Source: Gammaproteobacteria bacterium (GTDB lineage Bacteria > Pseudomonadota > Gammaproteobacteria > Steroidobacterales > Steroidobacteraceae). Taken from it: a stretch of DNA of 64,000 bases. Shown in pieces: positions 1-8,438 of this stretch (positions within the stretch are counted from its first letter, which is position 1; each line of letters starts with the position of its first letter). Below the pieces are notes generated by a model, which was not told the DNA's origin, did no database searches, and saw only the letters and a program-made list of their open reading frames with translations. Where the stretch lies: the NCBI GenBank assembly GCA_025359565.1, contig JANYFY010000001.1, forward strand, positions 1 through 64,000, written 5' to 3'. The translations under genes were made by a program, and so were the position numbers.

Positions 1-300
1 AGCCATCGACGCACAGCGTCGCTTGATCGCCCGATGATCTTGCTCAATCAGGTTGTTGAGATACTTATTCGTCCGCACCTTGACATTCCTCCAGCACGGA
101 TGCTCACGTCGCAGCAGCCACAGTGCGCGACGACTTGGAACCTGTCCATCAAGAGTCACTTTGCGCGGTACGCGTGGAAGGGTGGCCGCCAGTGCCTTGC
201 GAAAGAACGCTTGTGCGGCTGCAATCCCTCGAGCGCGGTGGAGCAGAAAGTCGACGGTCTTGCCCGTGCTTGTCGAGCGCTCGACAAGCACGGGCGATCG
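1..300 (-). pseudogene. IS6-family transposase remnant (C-terminal part)
   Basis: Read on the minus strand, the DNA encodes the end of an IS6/IS240-type DDE transposase. Recognisable stretches are TGKTVDFLLHRARG, FFRKALAATLPRVPRKVTLD, LLRREHPCWRN and KYLNNLIEQDHRAIKRRCAS. The last carries the catalytic glutamate region of the family. The frame runs off the left edge. On the other side it meets a stop near 313, so the helix-turn-helix part and the first catalytic aspartates are missing. The break coincides with a 34-bp perfect palindrome. I judge it a dead copy; whether a complete C terminus exists beyond the window cannot be seen. Confidence 0.82.
262..295. repeat. 34-bp perfect palindrome at the transposase break point
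   Basis: The two halves are exact reverse complements of each other with no spacer, centred between 278 and 279; the core is TTGTCGAGCGCTCGACAA. It sits where recognisable transposase coding ends. A target-side inverted duplication during the truncating event is one explanation; a site for a dimeric DNA-binding protein is another. Confidence 0.8.
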
Positions 301-420
301 GCTTCGTCATTCATCACCTCAGAAAGCGCACCGCGCATTCTACCGAATGTCCCGCGCACCACCGCCGGAGCGCCCAACAACCTATAAATCGTAGTGCGCT
401 AATGGCGTATCGTGAGTCAA

Positions 421-948
421 ATGATAATTTTAGAGACAGAGCGGCTCACGCTTCGTTGGTTAACCGTCGATGACGCAGCTTTCATCTTAGAACTGGTTAA
501 CGATCCAGCGTGGATCAGGTTCATCGGCGACAAGGGCGTACGAACTCTGCGTGACGCCGAGAATTATATTTTGAACGGTCCGGTCGATATGTATGCGCGT
601 CTCGGCTATGGTCTGTATCGGGTCGAATCGAAGCAGGACAAGAAGCCGGTGGGGTTGTGTGGTGTACTTAAGCGAGATGAACTAGACCAAGTGGATCTTG
701 GGTTTGCAATGCTCGCGGAACATCGCAAATGCGGATTTGCGTTGGAATCGGCCAAGGCGGTGTTGACTCACGCCAGAAATACATTCGGGCTGACCCAAGT
801 CCTTGCGATCACCTCGCCTGACAATGTGGCGTCGGATCAATTGTTGGAAAAATTAGGCTTTAGCTTTGAACGCCTGCTGCATCTTGGTACAGAAATAAAA
901 AAGGTGCGGTTATGGCGTTTGCTGATGAACATACCGCGGCGAAATTAG
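421..948 (+). CDS. GNAT family N-acetyltransferase (RimJ/RimL type)
   Basis: This protein of about 175 residues begins with MIILETERLTLRWL, the typical first strand of RimJ/RimL-like acetyltransferases. It later has LGFAMLAEHRKCGFALESAK, matching the acetyl-CoA pyrophosphate-binding loop and helix, although the usual G-x-G is degraded to KCGFA. The closing NVASDQLLEKLGFSFE is the conserved C-terminal motif. Family members move an acetyl group from acetyl-CoA to an amine of a protein, antibiotic or metabolite; the substrate here is unknown. I prefer the ATG because it fits the family N terminus; a GTG nine bases upstream is in frame. It stands alone between the transposase remnant and a convergent aminotransferase. 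Confidence 0.8.
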   Translation: MIILETERLTLRWLTVDDAAFILELVNDPAWIRFIGDKGVRTLRDAENYILNGPVDMYARLGYGLYRVESKQDKKPVGLCGVLKRDELDQVDLGFAMLAEHRKCGFALESAKAVLTHARNTFGLTQVLAITSPDNVASDQLLEKLGFSFERLLHLGTEIKKVRLWRLLMNIPRRN

Positions 949-949
949 C

Positions 950-981
950 ACAGGGCGCCGCGTTCATGCAGGGCGCCCTGT
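950..981. terminator. Hairpin between two convergent genes
   Basis: ACAGGGCGCC and GGCGCCCTGT form a perfect 10-bp GC-rich stem around a 12-base loop, placed between the stops of the acetyltransferase and the aminotransferase. There is no T-run on either side, so it may slow polymerase or protect 3' ends rather than be a classic intrinsic terminator. The nonamer CAGGGCGCC is also present as a direct repeat within it. Confidence 0.5.
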
Positions 982-985
982 CTCA

Positions 986-2401
986 CTATGCCGGTAGCGG
1001 GTCCTGTTCACACACACTTTGACTACTGACGCCGCTGGAAGTCCCCCCGAATCGCTTGCCCTGAATTTCCTTGAAGGAATCCTCTAGCCGATTCAGCACT
1101 TCTTTCAACAGTTGCATGGGAATATCGAGTGCGGGCTCAATGCGAATGGTTCGTGCCTTGGAATAGGTTCCCGCAACGAGCACGCCGCGGCGAAATAGCG
1201 CGGCGGCACAGTCATAACCGACGGCATCGGATGGAAATTCTAATCCTAGCAACAATCCTTTGCCCCTGCAGCCCGCTAGCACCGCCGGATAGCGCGCGCG
1301 CAAGTTAGCGAATTCTTCAAGCAACATCGCGCCTTTTGCGGCCGCTTGAGCGGGCAGGTCTTCCTCTAGTGTGACGGATATGGCAGCAATACCGGCGGCA
1401 CAGGCGATGGGGTTGCCACCAAAAGTAGTCGAATGAATGACGGGGTTAGGGATCAGCACTTCCCAAATCTTCGGCGTCGACACGAACGCCGACAATGGCA
1501 TCACGCCACCGCCGATGGATTTGCCGAGGCACATAATGTCAGGTATCACGTTCTCATGGTCGACGCCCCATAGGAGACCCGTTCGTCCCATGCCCGTTTG
1601 AATCTCATCCGCGATGAGCAGAGCACCGTAGCGGTCACAAAGTTGTCGCGCTCGGGTCAGATATCCCGACGGCGGCACAACCGCACCCGCTTCGCCCTGA
1701 ATGGGCTCAACCACAAACGCTGCGATCGGCGTTCCGACTGCTTCGGCTTTTGCAAATTCTGACTCAAGACTATCTGCATCTCCAAATGGAGCAAAACGCA
1801 CGTCCTGCAATCCGCTTCGAAACGGCTCCCGGAAAGACGCCTTCCCCATCAGCGACAAAGCCCCCATGGATTTACCGTGAAAACCTCCGATTGTTGCAAG
1901 AAAGGTGCTGCGTCCCGTGTACAGGCGCGCCAATTTAATGGCTCCCTCAATGGCATCTGTACCGTTGTTAATGAAGAAGCTGCACGCCAGCTCACCGGGC
2001 GTGATGTCAGCAATTAACTTAGCCATTGCCGCTCGCCACGGTTCGAGTAGTTCCTGGCTGTTAAGCGCCATGCGACCCATTTGGTCGGTGACTGCTTTGA
2101 CGATTCGAGGATGATTGATCCCGGCACTGAAGATACCGTAGCCACCTAGGCAGTCGATATATTGGCGGCCTAGCAGATCAGTAATGGTGGAATTGCGTCC
2201 GGTCCATTCGAGCGCCGCAAATTGCCCTGCTTCAGTCACCGACTTGCGGTAGGAAATAAATCCGCGGTTCACGTGTTTCTCATACGAATTCACCGTCTCA
2301 AGGATGAACGCGTGCATTTCTGACTCGTTCATTGGCTTGCCACCGATGAGGTCAAGGTAACGCTTAGCAGAAGCCAAAGTAGCCTGGGTCGACATACGCA
2401 T
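986..2401 (-). CDS. patA: Class III aminotransferase, putrescine aminotransferase-like (PatA)
   Basis: The 471-residue product is a PLP-dependent class III (omega) aminotransferase. It shows the cofactor phosphate loop NNGTDAIEGA near 145, the aspartate of LLIADEIQTG at 265 and the Schiff-base lysine of CLGKSIGGG at 294. Length and the N-terminal stretch before the fold resemble putrescine:2-oxoglutarate aminotransferase of E. coli, which converts putrescine to 4-aminobutanal; close relatives use cadaverine, ornithine or other omega-amines, so the substrate is inferred. An AGGAG ribosome site lies nine bases before the ATG; a second in-frame ATG follows two codons later. An inverted repeat directly upstream suggests repression by a dimeric regulator. 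No other polyamine gene is adjacent. Confidence 0.8.
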   Translation of the reverse strand: MRMSTQATLASAKRYLDLIGGKPMNESEMHAFILETVNSYEKHVNRGFISYRKSVTEAGQFAALEWTGRNSTITDLLGRQYIDCLGGYGIFSAGINHPRIVKAVTDQMGRMALNSQELLEPWRAAMAKLIADITPGELACSFFINNGTDAIEGAIKLARLYTGRSTFLATIGGFHGKSMGALSLMGKASFREPFRSGLQDVRFAPFGDADSLESEFAKAEAVGTPIAAFVVEPIQGEAGAVVPPSGYLTRARQLCDRYGALLIADEIQTGMGRTGLLWGVDHENVIPDIMCLGKSIGGGVMPLSAFVSTPKIWEVLIPNPVIHSTTFGGNPIACAAGIAAISVTLEEDLPAQAAAKGAMLLEEFANLRARYPAVLAGCRGKGLLLGLEFPSDAVGYDCAAALFRRGVLVAGTYSKARTIRIEPALDIPMQLLKEVLNRLEDSFKEIQGKRFGGTSSGVSSQSVCEQDPLPA

Positions 2402-2416
2402 AGTGATATGCTCCTG

Positions 2417-2434
2417 ATCGTATGTTGATACGAT
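2417..2434. promoter_or_regulatory. Inverted repeat upstream of the patA-like gene
   Basis: ATCGTAT-GTTG-ATACGAT is a perfect 7-bp inverted repeat directly upstream of the AGGAG ribosome site of the aminotransferase. Its size and symmetry resemble operators of GntR- or Lrp/AsnC-type regulators. As a hairpin in the leader it could also affect translation. No regulator gene lies beside it. Confidence 0.45.
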
Positions 2435-2845
2435 TGGTTGCGATAATTCGTGGGGGCACAGCCGCTAGAGCGGCTCTTAAACGAGGTTTAGACGAGGGAC
2501 TTAAGCAAGATTTGCCGCCCCGACAGCGAAATAGCGGGGCCTTCTAGCCGCACCAATGGCGCGGCGCGCTCGGTCAATCGAGAAGAAACGGGAGAGTCCG
2601 TATAACAAACCAAACGAAATCGGCGGGATTCGCGAAAAATGCTGCATGCTCGTGGGAATTGGGCAGTCATAATTTCGTCGAACTTAGTCGCTAGGCAACA
2701 CCATAAAGATTAAGAGATAGTCACAATATAGGGCCTAGCGTTTAGCTCGTCAAGCTAGGCGGCGTCCAGTCAAGGGGGGAAGGAGTCCGGTGTAGGGGTC
2801 CCCCCATCCGTCTCGTTGGTTAGTGAAGAAACGTAAGGTGAGTCA
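2435..2845. other. Intergenic region between divergent genes
   Basis: This stretch separates the divergent aminotransferase and the second acetyltransferase and must hold both promoters. It contains a short inverted repeat AGCCGCT-AG-AGCGGCT near 2460-2475 and a looser one, CCTAGC/GCTAGG, near 2735-2760. A 60-codon minus-strand open frame here lacks a ribosome site and any recognisable motif, so I do not call it a gene. Confidence 0.6.
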
Positions 2846-3307
2846 ATGGTGTCGATTCGCATGGACGACTTAACGAACCCGGTGGTCATCCAGCTTTTAA
2901 ACGATCATGTGCAAAGCATGTCTGCGCACTCACCGCCCGAAAGCATGCACGCACTAGATGTGGATGCCTTGAAACAGCCGGACATTACTTTCTGGAGCGT
3001 CTGGGATCAGCAGGAGTTGATGGGCTGCGGTGCGCTTCGCGAACTGGACCCCACCCACGGCGAAATCAAATCCATGCGAACCGCGGAGAAGCACCTGCGC
3101 AAGGGAGTGGCCGCCGCATTGATGCGTCACATACTCCAAGAGGCAAAGCATCGCGGCTATGGCAGAGTTAGCCTTGAAACCGGACCCATGCCTATCTTCG
3201 CCGCCGCTATCAAACTCTATACGAGCTTTGGCTTCCACGAGTGCGAACCCTTCGGCGAATACTGCTTAGATAAATTCAGCGTGTACATGTGCAAAGAAAT
3301 CGAATGA
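2846..3307 (+). CDS. GNAT family N-acetyltransferase (YsnE-like)
   Basis: The 153-residue protein carries LMGCGALRELDPTHGEIKSM, then RKGVAAALMRHILQEAKHRG (acetyl-CoA loop and helix), then RVSLETG and AAIKLYTSFGFHECEPFGEY. This order is typical of the small acetyltransferases related to B. subtilis YsnE. The biochemical substrate of the family is poorly established; a role in indole-3-acetate formation was proposed for YsnE. An AAGGTGAG sequence lies just before the ATG. It is transcribed away from the patA-like gene and toward the minus-strand regulator/ABC operon. Confidence 0.8.
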   Translation: MVSIRMDDLTNPVVIQLLNDHVQSMSAHSPPESMHALDVDALKQPDITFWSVWDQQELMGCGALRELDPTHGEIKSMRTAEKHLRKGVAAALMRHILQEAKHRGYGRVSLETGPMPIFAAAIKLYTSFGFHECEPFGEYCLDKFSVYMCKEIE

Positions 3308-3373
3308 CCGCGCGTCTTGCCGAAAATCGAGGAAATTACCCGAACCGCAGTTCTCATCGAACAGTTTGGGGAT

Positions 3374-3487
3374 TCATCCCCCATGTAAATGCTTAAAAAA
3401 TTCGTGCCAGTTAATTAGATGTCCGGCGGCCACTATCGCCACAATGACCATCAGCACGATGGCTAATATTTTGATGAACTTGACCAT
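3374..3487 (-). CDS. 37-residue hydrophobic peptide at the end of the ABC operon
   Basis: This small gene starts 10 bases after the stop of the ABC permease, with GGAGAG six bases before its ATG. The product starts MVKFIKILAIVLMVIVAIVA, a basic N terminus followed by a single membrane helix of about 16-18 residues. It ends in a short soluble tail rich in histidine and aromatic residues (INWHEFFKHLHGG). A good ribosome site, the tight position and the strong membrane-helix composition argue that it is real. I know no named family for it. It could be an accessory subunit of the transporter or an exported or regulatory peptide. Confidence 0.6.
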   Translation of the reverse strand: MVKFIKILAIVLMVIVAIVAAGHLINWHEFFKHLHGG

Positions 3488-3497
3488 TTACGCTCTC

Positions 3498-5903
3498 CTA
3501 TTGATACGCGAGAGCTTCGCGCACCGTGATGATCGACGCTCTTTTTGCTGGCACGGCACTCGCGAGCGCAGCACTCGCCAGAGTGATTGCCAGCCAAATC
3601 AGGACTGCGGTGATCGAGATCAGACCACCCATCGGCCCCAACAGATCCACCTGGGCAATTTGAGCAACCATTAGGGTAAGCGGTATCGACAGCAAGACCG
3701 CGATCGCCAGACTCACTATCCCGATGAATAGGCTTTCACAAATGACTGTGCTAAGAATCGCCGCACGACTGGCACCGATGGCGCGCATAATGGCGAACTC
3801 GCGAGTTCGTTCCAACACGCTCGTCATCATCGCTGAGGCGAGCCCTAATAACCCAACGGTCGCCATCAGAAGTGCCATCACGACCAGCGTAAATATCAAG
3901 AGGAACAAGTGTCCACTAAAGGCTCGCCCGCGCTCACTTTTAGAGCTTGAACCGGCGACTTTCAATCCCCCTTCATTCAAGGCACGTTCAATCAGCGCCG
4001 TTTTTACATCGGATTCTTCGTCAGCACGCTCCAGAGAAATGCGAAGCCCACGGGTTAAAGCCGCCAACGCTCGGCCCGAGGACTTCCTATATTCCGAGGA
4101 CGTCATATAGATAGTGGCCCCTGCCATATGCTCGTCAATGACACCCACGACGCCCATATTTATTGGCGCCCCGTCCGCCAACATATGAATCGAATCTCCA
4201 ATCTTAAGACTCGGGAACAGTGAGGCCGCTTGTCTGTTAAGTACCACCCCCGGGGCGGCCCCAATCCAATGTCCGTGGACCAGTTTTGGAGTTAAGAATT
4301 GACTCCTTGCAGGGACCACCGCTAGTCGCAAACTGCCGTGCCCACCATCGGGAAAGGTGTGGGTTACATTAAGTCCATCCGGCCGAGCCAACGATAACAC
4401 CGCCTCAGAATATGGCTCCACGTGGTTCACGCCAGGCATTGCCGCGACTACCGCGATCGCGGCCGCCACTAACTGCGATTCGGCAAAACGAATTTCAACG
4501 TCATAATGCCTTTCGGCAAATGCTGCGTTCAGGTTTCGCTGCCACGCAGCCGATAAGTTGAGGCTCGTGATAAAAAGTGCGCCGCCGACGGTGAGGAGGA
4601 TCAGAGTAAGTGCCAGGCGAGTCCTCTGGCGCAGACAATTGCGAAGGGCCAATGTAAGAGCCGCCGAACCAGTACTGATGCTTAACGCCCAACGCTGCAT
4701 GCCACCTGGCAGGGATGGCGTTCGTGCGCCATAGTGATCTAGAGCTTCGCGCACGGTGCGCCGGGTTGCTAATATGATCGGCAACAGCGCCAAGCTTAAC
4801 GGCACGCCAACACCCGCCGCCGCCTCAGCCAAGTACATGCCAGGGGAACAAGACAGACTACCTACATCAAAATTCAAGGTATTTCCCACATAGACTGCCA
4901 GCGCCCGACCTGCCAGTATTCCTAAGGGCAACCCAATACCAACCGCCACCATCCCGATCACGGCTATGAGGGTTCCGTAGAGCACGGCGATTTGATAACT
5001 TTGGGCCCCAATCGCTTTCATCACACCCATTTGGCGCACCTGAGGCGCTAAAAAATTAGCGGTCAACACCGCCGTCAACACTGCACTTAGCATTAACGTC
5101 AAAATGCTAAAACATAACAACATGTCAACCACACGTCGCATTTGGCCCCAGTGCGGATGGTGCTGTGGTGGGATACGGATTTCACCCAGTCGATGTCCCG
5201 TGGCCACGAGACGTCGCGCCACTCCGAGAACCGTGCCCTCAACGCTTAGCGCCTCACCAACCGCCGCGATTTTCAATACCCGAAGCTCAGGAAGAATGCC
5301 GAGCAATCCCAACGTCGCGGGAGTCACATACCCGTAAACCATTTGTTGTTCCGACGCGGGCGCGAGACTCGCATCGTGCACCACACCGGCAACCCGAAGA
5401 TCACGCCGAATACCTTGCTCGGTTTGAATGCCGATCAAAGCACCTAGCACGGTGTTCGCCACCGGCATAGCGGCGCGCTCGAGAACAATATCATCGGCAC
5501 TCGTCGGCCAGTGCCCTGCCACCAACCGCACGGTATTGATAGGCTGATCCGCAAAATTCGGCACAACGAACAGTAGCGCAGGTAGCCAAACCTGGGGACC
5601 CACCTGGACTCTCGCCCATACCTTCTCGTCGGCTTGCGCTGAAGTTACGCCAGGCTGAGACCGAACACTCGCCAGATCGCGCTCATCGATTTTATCCATT
5701 GCAATCAATGCCGAAGGCGGACGGGTGGCGAGATAGTTTCGATTAATTTCCCGATCAATAATTTTATAAGCTGTCGAAATTGTCGCCACCGATGCGACAC
5801 CGATCGCAATCGCGACGACCATCATTACGATTCGTCCCTGATGAGCAACGACATCGCCAAGAATTTTTTTCCAACGCGAATTCATCCGCCAACTCATCTT
5901 CAT
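3498..5903 (-). CDS. ABC transporter permease with two FtsX domains
   Basis: The 801-residue protein begins with a cytoplasmic stretch and a first membrane helix (IVMMVVAIAIGVASVATIS, about 25-43), then a large periplasmic domain. A three-helix FtsX unit follows around 260-370, another helix around 425-445, a second periplasmic domain, and a final FtsX unit around 655-790 ending in the AxxPAKRASxxxVREALAYQ signature. Duplicated FtsX architecture with about ten helices at about 800 residues is that of YbbP-type permeases and of fused LolC/E-like proteins. Such type VII systems do mechanical work in the envelope rather than classic uptake. Its start overlaps the ATPase stop by four bases, so the two are translationally coupled. 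The substrate is unknown; lipid, lipoprotein or antimicrobial peptide handling is plausible. Confidence 0.85.
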   Translation of the reverse strand: MKMSWRMNSRWKKILGDVVAHQGRIVMMVVAIAIGVASVATISTAYKIIDREINRNYLATRPPSALIAMDKIDERDLASVRSQPGVTSAQADEKVWARVQVGPQVWLPALLFVVPNFADQPINTVRLVAGHWPTSADDIVLERAAMPVANTVLGALIGIQTEQGIRRDLRVAGVVHDASLAPASEQQMVYGYVTPATLGLLGILPELRVLKIAAVGEALSVEGTVLGVARRLVATGHRLGEIRIPPQHHPHWGQMRRVVDMLLCFSILTLMLSAVLTAVLTANFLAPQVRQMGVMKAIGAQSYQIAVLYGTLIAVIGMVAVGIGLPLGILAGRALAVYVGNTLNFDVGSLSCSPGMYLAEAAAGVGVPLSLALLPIILATRRTVREALDHYGARTPSLPGGMQRWALSISTGSAALTLALRNCLRQRTRLALTLILLTVGGALFITSLNLSAAWQRNLNAAFAERHYDVEIRFAESQLVAAAIAVVAAMPGVNHVEPYSEAVLSLARPDGLNVTHTFPDGGHGSLRLAVVPARSQFLTPKLVHGHWIGAAPGVVLNRQAASLFPSLKIGDSIHMLADGAPINMGVVGVIDEHMAGATIYMTSSEYRKSSGRALAALTRGLRISLERADEESDVKTALIERALNEGGLKVAGSSSKSERGRAFSGHLFLLIFTLVVMALLMATVGLLGLASAMMTSVLERTREFAIMRAIGASRAAILSTVICESLFIGIVSLAIAVLLSIPLTLMVAQIAQVDLLGPMGGLISITAVLIWLAITLASAALASAVPAKRASIITVREALAYQ

Positions 5904-6610
5904 AGGCGAGTATCAACAGGAACGAGCACGCCATCTGAAAGAGTGACCGAGCGAGCAAAATAGCGCTGTAAATCACGCTCGTGTGTCACCATGACAACCG
6001 TCTTGTCTTGTTTCATAAGCCCAGCGAAAAAGCGCATGACCTCTTCTGCCGTGTGCGAATCTAGATTCCCGGTGGGTTCATCCGCCACGATTAGTGGCGG
6101 ATCGTTGGCGAGCGCCCGCGCAATGGCGACACGCTGCTGCTGCCCGCCAGACAACGCGGCCGGCGGCTTGTTTGCCTGATCGGAAATCCCTAAATCAGCC
6201 AACAATTGCATCGCTCGCTCACGGCGCTCGCCAGGCGGAAAACTGTTGCAAAAATCCATCGGTAACATGATATTTTCGACCACCGTCAAGGTGGGTAGTA
6301 GTTGAAAAAACTGGAATACAATGCCGACTGAGCGGCCACGCCAGCGCGCCAGTTCTTCTTGATTCAGTGTGTGAATCGCCTTATCCGCAACTACGATCGA
6401 ACCGCTCGTCGGTGAGTCGATGCCCGTCAGTAGATTTATCAACGTCGACTTGCCGCTGCCGGATTTCCCGATCACCGCAACGAATTCTCCCGTATCGATA
6501 TCGAGATTTATGTCTCGCAGTGCGACTACGGGGTCGAGCGGACCACCATATTTTTTCGATACGTCGCGTAGCATGATCAACGGGTGCGTGTGGCAAGCGG
6601 TTCTATTCAT
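5900..6610 (-). CDS. ABC transporter ATP-binding protein (LolD/MacB/YbbA type)
   Basis: The 236-residue ATPase has a complete set of motifs: Walker [10 protein letters not shown] at 48-56, Q-loop glutamine at 100, signature [15 protein letters not shown] from 153, Walker [13 protein letters not shown] from 173 and the switch histidine at 210. The sequence [12 protein letters not shown] is characteristic of the LolD/MacB/FtsE branch, which pairs with FtsX-type permeases. Its start overlaps the stop of the upstream response regulator by four bases, and the downstream permease overlaps its own stop. It should energise that permease at the inner membrane. Confidence 0.9.
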   Translation of the reverse strand: MNRTACHTHPLIMLRDVSKKYGGPLDPVVALRDINLDIDTGEFVAVIGKSGSGKSTLINLLTGIDSPTSGSIVVADKAIHTLNQEELARWRGRSVGIVFQFFQLLPTLTVVENIMLPMDFCNSFPPGERRERAMQLLADLGISDQANKPPAALSGGQQQRVAIARALANDPPLIVADEPTGNLDSHTAEEVMRFFAGLMKQDKTVVMVTHERDLQRYFARSVTLSDGVLVPVDTRL

Positions 6611-7347
6611 CGACCGACCAGGCTGAACAACGTTGGCGCATACCGCCGACTTAAGCGCAATATTTTTCCTGATCGCAGGCGCAATTCATAATCACCCTTA
6701 AACAGCGGTGAAAAAGTATCAATTTGCGTGATATTAACGGCCGTGGACTTATGGATCCTAGGGAATTTCGCTTCGCCGATTTGCAAGAGAAGACTCCGCA
6801 ACGTGCGGCGGAGCAAATAACTGCGTACGCTGGTGTGCACACATACATAGTTATCGGCCGCTTCCAAGAAATGGATATGATCACTCTCGATTACACGCAG
6901 CCCATTATCGGTAGGCACTAAAAGTCGCGCGCGCCCGGCGGACTGTTGTTGCGCGAACTGAACGGTTGCAGCAGACCGACTCGGCGCTCTCAATCGTTCG
7001 CGTACTCTTTCCAGCGCCCGGTCAAATCGTTCTTGATCATAGGGTTTTAGGAGATAGTCGACCGCAGCAACATCAAACGCAGCTAACGCATGCGCGTCAT
7101 AGGCAGTAACGAATACAAACAATGGAGCTTCTGAAGTCTCGATCTGCGCCGCCAATTCAAGTCCTGTCAGTCCCGGCATTTGCACATCCAAAAACACCAC
7201 GTCAGCAATGCGAGTCGAAATGGCCGGCGCTGCACTTAAGCCGTCGGCAAACTCTGCCACCAAAGTAACGTCCGGTTGCTGCGACAGCCATAACCGAATT
7301 TTCGCACGCGCCGGTTCCTCATCATCGACAATCAATGCGCGAATCAT
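6607..7347 (-). CDS. LytTR-family response regulator
   Basis: The 246-residue protein has an N-terminal receiver domain with the acidic pair D8/D9, phosphoacceptor D54 in FLDVQMPG and the conserved lysine of LLKPYD. The C-terminal LytTR DNA-binding domain contains IHFLEAADNYVCVH, RTLRSLLLQIGEAKFPRIHKSTAVN and LRLSRRYAPTL, where the family's first and last binding segments lie. Relatives are AlgR and LytR. It is encoded by overlapping frames between its kinase and the ABC ATPase, so it very likely controls this transporter operon; LytTR proteins usually bind two direct repeats upstream of targets. Confidence 0.9.
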   Translation of the reverse strand: MIRALIVDDEEPARAKIRLWLSQQPDVTLVAEFADGLSAAPAISTRIADVVFLDVQMPGLTGLELAAQIETSEAPLFVFVTAYDAHALAAFDVAAVDYLLKPYDQERFDRALERVRERLRAPSRSAATVQFAQQQSAGRARLLVPTDNGLRVIESDHIHFLEAADNYVCVHTSVRSYLLRRTLRSLLLQIGEAKFPRIHKSTAVNITQIDTFSPLFKGDYELRLRSGKILRLSRRYAPTLFSLVGR

Positions 7348-8438
7348 TCAGGGTGTGCTCGGAGCGGCAACACGACTAGCGCCACAACTCCTTGAGAATC
7401 GTTACTGATATTGACTGTCGCCGCCAACCCATAGAGAACGTGGAGGCGTTCGCGGCAATTGGTGATTCCAATTCCTTCGCGCCACCCTAGCTGCAGAACA
7501 GATCCCGTGTTATGAATACTGACACGCAATCGATAATCATCGCAGGTGGCAATCATTCGGATTCGCTCATGGCTGGTAGTTTGCTCAATGCCGTACTTAA
7601 ACGCATTTTCAAGCAGAGGCTGTAGCAACATAGTCGGCACCGGCACCGATATCGCATGGCCAGCGATTTGCCATTCCATCACCACTCGTCCCGAAAAGCG
7701 CTCCTCCATGATGGTCGCGTAGAGTTTTAGCAACTCGATTTCATCCTGTAGTGGCACCATGCTATTTGCGCCGACGCCGAGACTGGCCCGCAGCAAGTCG
7801 CCCAGTTTTGTGAGAACTCGGTCCGCCCGTTGCACATCGCTGTGCATGAGCGCAGATACCGTGTTGAGCGCGTTGAACAAGAAATGCGGTCTCAGCTGTG
7901 CTTGCAATTGCGCCAGCTGCGATTTGATCAGCGCCTGCTGAATCAGACCCATTTGAGCAGCCTGCTCACGCAATTTGAGCGAGGACAATGTCCCGTATAC
8001 CAACCCCAGCCACAGGCAATAAAATAACCCGCTTTTGAGGTATTCATAAATAAACCTGGGAGGCTCCTGTAACTGCGCACCGCCGAGCGCAAACAATCCA
8101 TGTTGCAGACTGAATACAATGACAATGTACGCCGTGGCCAACATAGGCAGGCGCCACAAATGATGCGCAAACCAGAGTTTTGGCGGTTCCAATGCCGGCG
8201 CCAGGTAACGAGAGGAGCGTAGTTCAACGACCAACCAAATGACAATTGTCACCGCCGGCACCACCGCTAGCACCAACGGCTGCCATAGTGGAAGCGCGTG
8301 ATCGTGTAGGTAACCTGGGAATTCAATGAGCGATACCAAAGCCCAAAGCACAGCCCACAACACCGCAAGCGGCAACAGCGGCGAACGCCTCCAGTATTGA
8401 GCCGTATCTAAATTAATGTTAGCCATTCCTTGCACCAT
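7344..8438 (-). CDS. LytS/YehU-type sensor histidine kinase
   Basis: The 364-residue membrane kinase has about four hydrophobic segments in the first 155 residues (for example 21-40, 52-72, 97-115 and 138-155). A coiled linker rich in Q and L follows, then the His_kinase motif LRPHFLFNALNTVSAL with phosphoacceptor H185. The C-terminal ATPase domain includes PTMLLQPLLENAFKYGI (N box) and GIGITNCRERLHVLYG (G box). No extracellular sensor domain is visible, as is usual for the AlgZ/YehU group. The four-base overlap with the response regulator supports a cognate pair. A second ATG four codons downstream is possible. Confidence 0.9.
   Translation of the reverse strand: MVQGMANINLDTAQYWRRSPLLPLAVLWAVLWALVSLIEFPGYLHDHALPLWQPLVLAVVPAVTIVIWLVVELRSSRYLAPALEPPKLWFAHHLWRLPMLATAYIVIVFSLQHGLFALGGAQLQEPPRFIYEYLKSGLFYCLWLGLVYGTLSSLKLREQAAQMGLIQQALIKSQLAQLQAQLRPHFLFNALNTVSALMHSDVQRADRVLTKLGDLLRASLGVGANSMVPLQDEIELLKLYATIMEERFSGRVVMEWQIAGHAISVPVPTMLLQPLLENAFKYGIEQTTSHERIRMIATCDDYRLRVSIHNTGSVLQLGWREGIGITNCRERLHVLYGLAATVNISNDSQGVVALVVLPLRAHPE

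Noticed and set aside
34-473. Several open frames over 100 codons on the plus strand at the left edge
   Set aside because: They lie antisense or out of frame to the transposase remnant on the minus strand, whose frame carries clear family motifs.
2488-2670. 60-codon minus-strand frame upstream of the patA-like gene
   Set aside because: No ribosome site, no family motif, and it lies in the promoter region of two divergent genes.
3366-3674. 102-codon plus-strand frame antisense to the ABC permease end
   Set aside because: It covers the permease C terminus and the 37-residue peptide, both with better coding evidence on the minus strand.
5900-6610. FtsE or LolD proper as the identity of the ABC ATPase
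   Set aside because: Motifs are shared by the whole branch, but the partner is an 800-residue double FtsX permease with a LytS/LytTR pair, not FtsX or LolC/LolE, so a specific name is not justified.
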